From NCBI GenBank assembly GCA_029263035.1, contig JAJCYF010000061.1, forward strand, positions 1 through 9,594: a stretch of 9,594 bases of DNA, written 5' to 3'. This document shows, in pieces, positions 4,694 through 9,594 of this stretch. Every line of letters starts with the position of its first letter. The first letter of the stretch is position 1. Both the position numbers and the translations under genes were made by a program. The DNA is from Actinomycetes bacterium (lineage in GTDB: Bacteria; Actinomycetota; CADDZG01; JAHWKV01). The notes beneath the pieces are model-generated. The model saw nothing but the letters and a program-made list of their open reading frames with translations, had not been told where the DNA came from and did not search any database.

Positions 4694-5854
4694 TTGACTA
4701 ATACCCCGCACCTGGACCGGCCTGCCGGCGACGCTTCGTCTTTCGATCACCCTCCCGAGCCCGAGCGGATTGCACTGTGCCACGAGTGGCTGAGCGGGCG
4801 CAGTGGCAGCGAGAAGACCTTTGAGATGATGGCCCAGGAGTTTCCCCGGGCCGACCTTTTCTCCCTCACCTGGAACCGGTCGGCCGAATACGACTTCGGC
4901 GGGCGGGCGGTAAGTACCACCGTGCTGGACAGGATCTCGGCGCTTCGGGGCAAAAACGCGCTTCAGCTTCCGCTGATGCCGCTGGCCTGGCGGTACTCCT
5001 CCCGTCGGGAATACGACATCGTGGTGACCTCGAGTCACGCCTGCTCCAAGGGCTTTTATCCCGGCCGCGAGGCGATCCACCTTTGTTACTGCTACACGCC
5101 CATGCGCTATCTGTGGCTATCCAACATCGACGCCCGGCACCGGCGGGGGGCCCGGTTGACCGCTCCGGTTTCGCGTGCTTTGAAGCGCTGGGACCTTATG
5201 TCGGCCGGGTGGGTGGACGACTTCGCCGGCATCTCCCACGCGGTGAAGGACCGCATCCAGGACGTGTACTCCCGGCCGGCCCGGGTGATTCACCCCCCGG
5301 TGGCTACCGACTTCTACACCCCGGGCGACGGTGAGCGCGAGGACTTTGTTCTGGCCGTCTCCCGGATGGTTCCGTACAAGCGGCTGGACCTGGCGATCCG
5401 GGCCGCCCAGCTTGCCGGCACCCGGCTGGTCATCGCAGGAACCGGCCCCCAGGAGCAGCAGCTTAGACAGATCGCCGGGGACCTCGGGCACCCGGTCGAG
5501 TTCGTGATCTCCCCCAGCGATGCCGCCCTTCGGGAGCTCTACCGCACCGCCCGGGCCGTGATCTTTCCCCCGGAGGAGGACTTCGGGATAGTGCCGGTGG
5601 AGGCGCAGGCCTGCGGGACCCCGGTGGTGGCCCTGGCCCGGGGCGGATCGCTCGATACGGTGGTGGACGGCGTGACCGGGGTCCTGGTCCCCGAGCAGAG
5701 CGCCGAGCCGTTCGCCGAGGGGTTGAAAATGGTACTGGACGGCAGCTTTCGGCCCGAGGACGGCGTGGCCAACGCCGGGCGGTTCTCCCAGGCGCAGTTT
5801 CGCGCCCGGTTCAGGGAGTGGGTCCTGCACGCCGCGAGGGGGAACGGCTCCTGA
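4694..5854 (+). CDS. GT4-family glycosyltransferase (WbaZ-like mannosyltransferase type)
   Basis: This is a 386-aa GT-B-fold enzyme. The N-terminal Rossmann half begins at IALCHEWL (26-33) with a Gly/Ser-rich SGRSGSEK loop. The C-terminal half has SRMVPYKRLD (223-232, with the phosphate-binding R224 and K229), AGTGPQ, and EDFGIVPVEAQACGTPVVA (from 295), which contains the EX7E pair E295/E303 of retaining GT4 transferases. It should transfer a sugar from a nucleotide donor to a lipid-linked glycan on the cytoplasmic membrane face. The donor (GDP-mannose is common in WbaZ relatives) is inferred. TTG at 4694 is the only ATG/GTG/TTG codon ahead of the conserved start. It lies 7 nt after a -10 box and has no ribosome binding site. 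The stop overlaps the flippase gene. Confidence 0.88.
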   Translation: MTNTPHLDRPAGDASSFDHPPEPERIALCHEWLSGRSGSEKTFEMMAQEFPRADLFSLTWNRSAEYDFGGRAVSTTVLDRISALRGKNALQLPLMPLAWRYSSRREYDIVVTSSHACSKGFYPGREAIHLCYCYTPMRYLWLSNIDARHRRGARLTAPVSRALKRWDLMSAGWVDDFAGISHAVKDRIQDVYSRPARVIHPPVATDFYTPGDGEREDFVLAVSRMVPYKRLDLAIRAAQLAGTRLVIAGTGPQEQQLRQIAGDLGHPVEFVISPSDAALRELYRTARAVIFPPEEDFGIVPVEAQACGTPVVALARGGSLDTVVDGVTGVLVPEQSAEPFAEGLKMVLDGSFRPEDGVANAGRFSQAQFRARFREWVLHAARGNGS

Positions 5855-7089
5855 GCCTGGCCGGACGGCGGCTGGCCGGCCGGGCGACCTGGACGCTGGC
5901 TTCACAGGCCATCTCCAGCGCCTCCAGCTTCCTGCTCACCATCGCGGTCCTGCACGAGGCGTCCATCTCGCAGTTCGCAGTCTTCTCGATCTGCTTCACC
6001 ACCTACCTGCTGCTGCTTCAGCTCAGCCGTTCGATGTTCGGGCTTCCGACGCTCATCCTGTATTCAAGCGACGCCGGCGGCGGCGAAGGCGGCCTCCCGC
6101 AGAGCCGGAAGGCCGCAGGAGGCAGTGTCGTGGTCGGTCTGATGGCGGCAGCGGCGCTGCTGATCACGGCGGTGATTGTCGATGCGGAGCGGGGCCAGTA
6201 CGCGGCCATGGGGCTGGTGGTTCCGTTTCTGCTGTACCAGGATGCGGTCCGCCATTTTGCCTTCGCCCGCGCCCGGCCTCAGATCGCGGCGGGAAGCGAC
6301 GGGCTGTGGCTGGGGCTGCAGCTGCTGGGGACCGTGGGCGCGCTGGCCACCGGCAACGATTCAGCGGTTGCCCTCATCGGCATCTGGGGCGTTTCCGGAG
6401 CGGTTGGCGGAATCGCAGCCGGACTGAAGTTGTCCTACCTGCCGGTGATCGGCTCCTCGTTCGCCTGGCTGAAATCCAACGCGTCTTTGTGCCGCAAGCT
6501 GGTAACCGAGTTCATAGCGAACTCGGGGAGCTACTACGCCCTTTTGTACGGGCTGGCATTCGTCGCCGGGCTGGACCAGCTCGGGGCGCTCCGGGCGGCC
6601 CACACCTTTATCGGTCCGGTGATCGTGCTCCTGCTCGGCACCAACTCACTGGGGGTCCCGGAGAGCGTCCGGATGAAGGACGATCCCTCAGCCCTTCTGC
6701 GCTTTACGTCTTTGATCGCCGGCGCCCTGGCGGCGGTTTCACTCGTTTGGGGTGTGGCGATCTACTACGCGCTTCCCTGGCTGGGGCCCCGGTTCTTCAC
6801 CGAGACCTGGGCCACGGCACGGCCCCTCATACCGCTGCTGTCCTTGTTCGCCGCAGGGGTGGGCGTATCGGTCGGGCTGACCAGCGGCTTGAGAGCCTCT
6901 TCTCTGCACGGCTGGATCATGAAAGCACGGGCCGCCACCAGTTGCCTGGTACTTCTGATCGGGTTGCCCGGGTCCGTTCTGGTCGGAGCCGAAGGGGCCT
7001 TGCTGGGATTGCTGGCCGGAGAGTGGCTGTTTTGTGTCCTGGCGGCATTGCGATTTCACCGGACCTTCCGGACCGGCGCCGGAGGTTAG
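5818..7089 (+). CDS. Wzx/MATE-like polysaccharide flippase (membrane protein)
   Basis: The protein is up to 423 aa with about 12 hydrophobic segments from residue 25 to 410, separated by short Arg-containing loops. This is the length and topology of Wzx-type lipid-linked oligosaccharide flippases, which move undecaprenyl-linked glycans across the cytoplasmic membrane. No short catalytic motif exists for this family, so the call rests on topology and on its place between a GT4 glycosyltransferase and a phosphoglycosyltransferase. The listed start is GTG 5818, which overlaps the upstream gene by 37 nt and has AGGGA directly abutting it, too close to serve as a ribosome binding site. A CTG at 5851 is in frame, forms a CTGA overlap with the upstream stop, and has GAGGGGGA (5836-5843) 7 nt before it. 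It may be the true start, giving 412 aa. Confidence 0.8.
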   Translation: MGPARREGERLLSLAGRRLAGRATWTLASQAISSASSFLLTIAVLHEASISQFAVFSICFTTYLLLLQLSRSMFGLPTLILYSSDAGGGEGGLPQSRKAAGGSVVVGLMAAAALLITAVIVDAERGQYAAMGLVVPFLLYQDAVRHFAFARARPQIAAGSDGLWLGLQLLGTVGALATGNDSAVALIGIWGVSGAVGGIAAGLKLSYLPVIGSSFAWLKSNASLCRKLVTEFIANSGSYYALLYGLAFVAGLDQLGALRAAHTFIGPVIVLLLGTNSLGVPESVRMKDDPSALLRFTSLIAGALAAVSLVWGVAIYYALPWLGPRFFTETWATARPLIPLLSLFAAGVGVSVGLTSGLRASSLHGWIMKARAATSCLVLLIGLPGSVLVGAEGALLGLLAGEWLFCVLAALRFHRTFRTGAGG

Positions 7090-7110
7090 TCGCACGATTC
7101 TGAGATCCCA

Positions 7111-7154
7111 CTGAGTTTGCGGAAGAAACTCGTTTCAAACGGGTGAACACTCAG
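7111..7154. repeat. Cluster of overlapping palindromes upstream of the sugar transferase
   Basis: GAGTTT (7113-7118) pairs with AAACTC (7126-7131). GAAAC (7125-7129) pairs with GTTTC (7132-7136). CGTTT (7131-7135) pairs with AAACG (7137-7141). CTGAGT (7111-7116) pairs with ACTCAG (7149-7154). All lie in the 144-bp gap after the flippase stop. The absence of a T-run argues against an intrinsic terminator; a regulator site or alternative RNA structures are possible. Confidence 0.4.
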
Positions 7155-7174
7155 CAAATGTGTGGGGCGGAGGT

Positions 7175-7202
7175 TTGATTTTCTAGCCTCAGATGCTAGT
7201 TT
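7175..7202 (+). promoter_or_regulatory. Weak candidate promoter for the sugar transferase gene
   Basis: TTGATT (7175-7180) and TAGTTT (7197-7202) are spaced 16 bp in an A/T-richer patch ahead of the gene at 7234. The 144-bp gap suggests the sugar transferase and epimerase pair could have its own promoter. The hexamers are only partial matches. Confidence 0.27.
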
Positions 7203-7233
7203 CTTACCCTGACCGACTTCGGACGGAGCATCT

Positions 7234-7959
7234 GTGCTCAGAAAAAGACTCTTCGACACAATCGTTTCAATCCTTGCAGCTCCTCTTTGGATTCCGGTTG
7301 TTGCCCTGATCGGGCTGACGATCCTGATCCTGGAGGGCAGGCCGGTTTTCTACACCTCGGCGAGGCGCGTGTACGGCCGGGACACCCTGCGCCTGCGTAA
7401 GTTCCGGACCATGGTCAAAGATGCCGACAAGGTTGCCAACCGGCAGAACATGCCCATCGTGGGAGGCGTCCGCTTCCTCAATATCGGGGTGGATTCGCCT
7501 CTGTACACCAAGGTGGGCAGGCTGATCGAGCGCTGCAACCTCACCGAGCTGCCCCAGCTTTTCCACGTTCTCAAGGGTTCGATGAGCCTGGTGGGCAACC
7601 GCCCGCTTCCCGTGCCGGTCGTCGACTCCCTTCTGGAGGTTCACCCTGAAGCCGAGAGGCGGTTCCGGACCCGGGGCGGGCTCTGCGGGCCGGTGCAATT
7701 GGTCGGCAGGACCGAGCTGTCCGATGCGGAGCGCCTTTACATCGAAAGCATCTACTGCGACCGGGTGCTGAACAACTATTCGGTGCTGCTCGACTGCTAC
7801 ATCTTCTTCTCGGTCGTGTTGGTCGGCCTGCGCCTGAAGGCTCCGGTGAGCGTGCAGGTGATCGAGCGGATGCTGCGCGACGACGCCGGGATGGCAACCG
7901 AATCGCCGCTCGCCCTGGGCTGGCCGGCGGAGGCGGAGGCGGAGGCCGAAGCGCGCTGA
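7234..7959 (+). CDS. Undecaprenyl-phosphate sugar phosphotransferase (monotopic PGT, bacterial sugar transferase)
   Basis: This 241-aa protein is of the small PglC/WcaJ-C-terminal type. It has KRLFD at the N-terminus, one hydrophobic re-entrant segment (about 10-33), GRPVFYTSARRVYGRDTLRLRK then FRTM (57-60), VGRLIERCNLTELPQL (94-109), VLKGSMSLVGNRPLP (112-126) and LCGPVQLVGRTELS. Such enzymes transfer a sugar-1-phosphate from a UDP-sugar to undecaprenyl phosphate and start glycan assembly. In the usual SLDELPQL motif the Asp-Glu dyad is catalytic. Here it reads T104-E105, GDMS is GSMS, and VGPRP is VGNRP, so it belongs to a divergent subgroup or has altered chemistry. GTG at 7234 has CGGAG 5 nt upstream. 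The C-terminus is a low-complexity Ala-Glu tail from a hexanucleotide repeat. The stop overlaps the next frame at CTGA. Confidence 0.87.
   Translation: MLRKRLFDTIVSILAAPLWIPVVALIGLTILILEGRPVFYTSARRVYGRDTLRLRKFRTMVKDADKVANRQNMPIVGGVRFLNIGVDSPLYTKVGRLIERCNLTELPQLFHVLKGSMSLVGNRPLPVPVVDSLLEVHPEAERRFRTRGGLCGPVQLVGRTELSDAERLYIESIYCDRVLNNYSVLLDCYIFFSVVLVGLRLKAPVSVQVIERMLRDDAGMATESPLALGWPAEAEAEAEAR
7926..7949 (+). repeat. GGCGGA hexanucleotide tandem repeat at the gene junction
   Basis: There are three perfect copies of GGCGGA (7926-7943) and a fourth degenerate copy GGCCGA (7944-7949). In the sugar transferase frame it encodes alternating Ala and Glu at the C-terminus. The same bases present repeated GGAGG Shine-Dalgarno cores, the last at 7941-7945, 10 nt before the CTG at 7956 that is the likely start of the next gene. 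Confidence 0.7.
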
Positions 7960-9017
7960 ACCCCGATTCCGGCAGCTTCCCCCTCAAGGTAGCGGTCTTC
8001 GGGGATAGCGGTTTTGTCGGGGGTATCGTGTCGTCGGCGATAGCAGACGCCGGACACCGCCTCATGAGGCTCACCCGGTTCCGGGTCGAGCAGGCGTATG
8101 ACCCCAACAAGTCCATCGAACAGGCGGCCCGCGACTGGATCCACTCCCACCCCGAGCCCGCGACCTGGTTCACCCGCGAGCTGTCCGGAACCGACGCCCT
8201 GGTCAACGCAGCCGGAATGGCGGAGCCCGAAAGTGAGGACATCGACCGGCTGTTCGATGCCAATGCCGTGCTGGCAGCGGTAGTTGCCCAGCTGGCGTCC
8301 GACGCCGGCGTACCCCGATTGATCCACATCAGCAGCGCCGCGGTTCAGGGTCGGCGGGACCCGCTGGACGAAACCGAGGAGCTGGAGCCGCTGACCGCCT
8401 ACGGACGGTCCAAGGCGGCCGGCGAACGGGTGCTGCTGCAGCGCAGGGTCGACGTACCCGCAGAGCTGGTGGTCTACCGGCCGACCTCGGTCCAGGGCCC
8501 CTCCCGAGGGCTGACCCGCAAGCTGGTGGCGTTCACCTCCCTGCCGGTGGTGCCGCTTCCCGGGCGCGGCACCAGTCCGGTTCCGGTCTGTCTGGCGCCG
8601 GCGGTGGGGGCGGTGGTGGTTTTCCTGCTCGGCGCCCCATCACCTCCCGGGATCGTCCTCCAGCCTTCGGAGGGCATGACCACCCGAACCCTGCTGGATG
8701 CCCTGGGGGACCACCCGAGGTATCTGCCGGTGCCCGGTGTGCTGGCGAGGATGGCGGTGGAGGCGGGGTACCGCGTTGGCAGGCGGTCGAGCCGGATGGG
8801 CGCCCTCTCCCGGCGCCTGGACCTGCTGGTCAACGGCCAGCACCAGGACGCCCGGGCCCTGGCTTCGATGGGTTTCACCCTCGCGGCCGATGCCCAGGCG
8901 TATCAAAGGCTCGGGGAACAGGTCCGGGCCGAAAACCAGAAGCGGAATGCCGGGTCTGGATCCGGCTCAGCCGGCGCGCCGGGCGAGGATCCAGACGTTG
9001 CGCCTCACGAACGGTAG
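7956..9017 (+). CDS. NAD(P)-dependent sugar epimerase/dehydratase (extended SDR)
   Basis: From CTG 7956 the product is 353 aa. KVAVFGDSGFVGG (11-23) is the Rossmann nucleotide-binding loop. NAAG (84-87) is the usual SDR motif after strand 4. ISSAAVQG (125-132) carries the catalytic Ser. YGRSK (149-153) is the YxxxK catalytic pair. The first ATG/GTG/TTG in frame is GTG 8028, but it would delete the nucleotide-binding loop, so the true start must lie upstream. CTG 7956 is the nearest upstream NTG codon, overlaps the sugar transferase stop (CTGA) and has GGAGG 10 nt before it. The enzyme probably modifies a nucleotide-linked or lipid-linked sugar, since it directly follows the phosphoglycosyltransferase; the exact reaction is unknown. 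The C-terminal Gly/Ser-rich tail overlaps a convergent gene by 51 bp. Confidence 0.83.
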   Translation: MNPDSGSFPLKVAVFGDSGFVGGIVSSAIADAGHRLMRLTRFRVEQAYDPNKSIEQAARDWIHSHPEPATWFTRELSGTDALVNAAGMAEPESEDIDRLFDANAVLAAVVAQLASDAGVPRLIHISSAAVQGRRDPLDETEELEPLTAYGRSKAAGERVLLQRRVDVPAELVVYRPTSVQGPSRGLTRKLVAFTSLPVVPLPGRGTSPVPVCLAPAVGAVVVFLLGAPSPPGIVLQPSEGMTTRTLLDALGDHPRYLPVPGVLARMAVEAGYRVGRRSSRMGALSRRLDLLVNGQHQDARALASMGFTLAADAQAYQRLGEQVRAENQKRNAGSGSGSAGAPGEDPDVAPHER

Positions 9018-9560
9018 CCGGGCGGCGGCCTGGATCAGCCGGGGCCGGCGTTTTCGCCGGGTCAGCTTCGAGATCCGCCCGGTCCCCGGGAACACCGACT
9101 CGTAGCCCAGCCGTTCCACCTCAAAGCCCTGGTCCTGAAACAGCATCCGGAACGACCTGCGGCTGAACGGCCGGCGGTGGGTGTAGTCGTCCCATACCCA
9201 GCGCTGGGCATCCGGTGAGGAGGCGAACACAACCCCGCCGGGTTTCAACACTCGATAGACCTCCTGGATGGTCAACACCGGGTCGGGGACGTGCTCCAGG
9301 ATGTCTTTGAGGATCGCCCCGTCGAAGCTTTGATCGGCGAAGGGCAGGGGGCCGGCAAGGTCGAGCAGGCTCACGTTCCGGCCCCGCTCGGCGGCCGCTT
9401 TGACCGCGTCGGGCGAGCCGTCCACACCGGTGTAGTTGGCGAAGTGATCCGCGACCCACCCGGTTCCGCACCCCACGTCCAGCAGATTGGCGCTCGCGGG
9501 GAAGTGGCGGGTGATGTCCCGGAAGTAACCGGGCTGCTCGTGCCAGTCGAAGTAGCCCAT
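8967..9560 (-). CDS. Class I SAM-dependent methyltransferase (Methyltransf_11), possibly 5' incomplete
   Basis: The protein is at least 197 aa. LLDVGCGTGWVADHF (26-40) is SAM motif I and YTGVDGSPDAV is the beta-2 Asp loop. FDGAILKDILEHVPDP is motif IV. EVYRVLKPGGVVFASSPD is the strand after it. The C-terminal third carries DDYTHRRPFSRRSFRMLF, a pattern often seen in methyltransferases of surface-glycan loci. It probably methylates a sugar or lipid-glycan intermediate made by the facing cassette, but this is context inference. ATG at 9560 is the first canonical start inside the window. The frame stays open with plausible residues (VVPTRLPLEQL) to the right edge, so the gene may begin beyond 9594. 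The 3' end overlaps the epimerase gene by 51 bp on the opposite strand. Confidence 0.86.
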   Translation of the reverse strand: MGYFDWHEQPGYFRDITRHFPASANLLDVGCGTGWVADHFANYTGVDGSPDAVKAAAERGRNVSLLDLAGPLPFADQSFDGAILKDILEHVPDPVLTIQEVYRVLKPGGVVFASSPDAQRWVWDDYTHRRPFSRRSFRMLFQDQGFEVERLGYESVFPGTGRISKLTRRKRRPRLIQAAARLPFVRRNVWILARRAG

Positions 9561-9594
9561 CAGCTGTTCGAGCGGGAGGCGGGTTGGGACAACC

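Noticed and set aside
5117..5905. 262-codon - strand frame opposite the GT4 gene
   Set aside because: It is antisense to a gene with intact GT4 motifs, and its composition is typical of shadows.
6306..7103. 265-codon + strand frame inside the flippase gene
   Set aside because: It is out of frame with the hydrophobic flippase and Arg/Gly-rich; the flippase frame explains the region.
7113..7131. Hairpin GAGTTT/AAACTC as a terminator for the flippase gene
   Set aside because: The stem is short and A/T-rich and there is no T-tract after it on either strand.
1..9594. CRISPR arrays, tRNA or rRNA genes, transposases
   Set aside because: I saw no regularly spaced repeats, no tRNA-like cloverleaf with its conserved arms, no rRNA sequence and no transposase or integrase motifs.

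Overview
The window is about 9.6 kb of GC-rich DNA. It reads as chromosomal sequence from an actinobacterium or a similar high-GC, leaderless-mRNA bacterium. The reasons are strong G/C bias at third positions, GTG and TTG starts, -10 hexamers only 6-7 nt from start codons, and many start/stop overlaps. I cannot assign a genus. One stretch, roughly 100-1040, is visibly less GC-rich and looks foreign.

Left part (1-3345). The window opens with the last codons of an unidentified + strand gene. It is followed by a - strand NYN-domain (PIN-like) nuclease gene, preceded by an unusual leader that ends in a textbook intrinsic terminator only 12 nt before its TTG start. Next come a well-conserved orotate phosphoribosyltransferase gene (pyrE, +) and, convergent with it, two different class I SAM methyltransferases joined by a GTGA overlap (-). 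A 64-aa acidic protein of unknown function (+) follows.

Middle (3346-4693). A short gene-free stretch with overlapping hairpins precedes a - strand operon of a MarR-family regulator and a ZIP-type metal transporter, again joined by a GTGA overlap. The marR gene has a TATAAT box 6 nt before its ATG, so the mRNA is probably leaderless. The intergenic region holds a perfect 7-9-7 inverted repeat, the best candidate MarR operator. It lies between the marR promoter and the divergent promoter of the glycan genes.

Right part (4694-9594). This is a surface-polysaccharide or glycolipid cassette on the + strand: a GT4 glycosyltransferase, a Wzx-like membrane flippase, a UndP-sugar (monotopic) phosphoglycosyltransferase, and an extended-SDR sugar epimerase/dehydratase. 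A convergent SAM methyltransferase may belong to the same pathway. The expected logic is that the phosphoglycosyltransferase puts the first sugar-phosphate on undecaprenyl phosphate, the GT4 enzyme extends it, the SDR and methyltransferase supply or decorate sugars, and the flippase moves the lipid-linked glycan outward. No polymerase or ligase gene is visible.

The points most worth a second look are the attenuator-like leader of the NYN gene, apparent CTG starts in two CTGA overlaps (one downstream of a hexanucleotide repeat that also provides the Shine-Dalgarno), and loss of the usual catalytic Asp in the sugar transferase.
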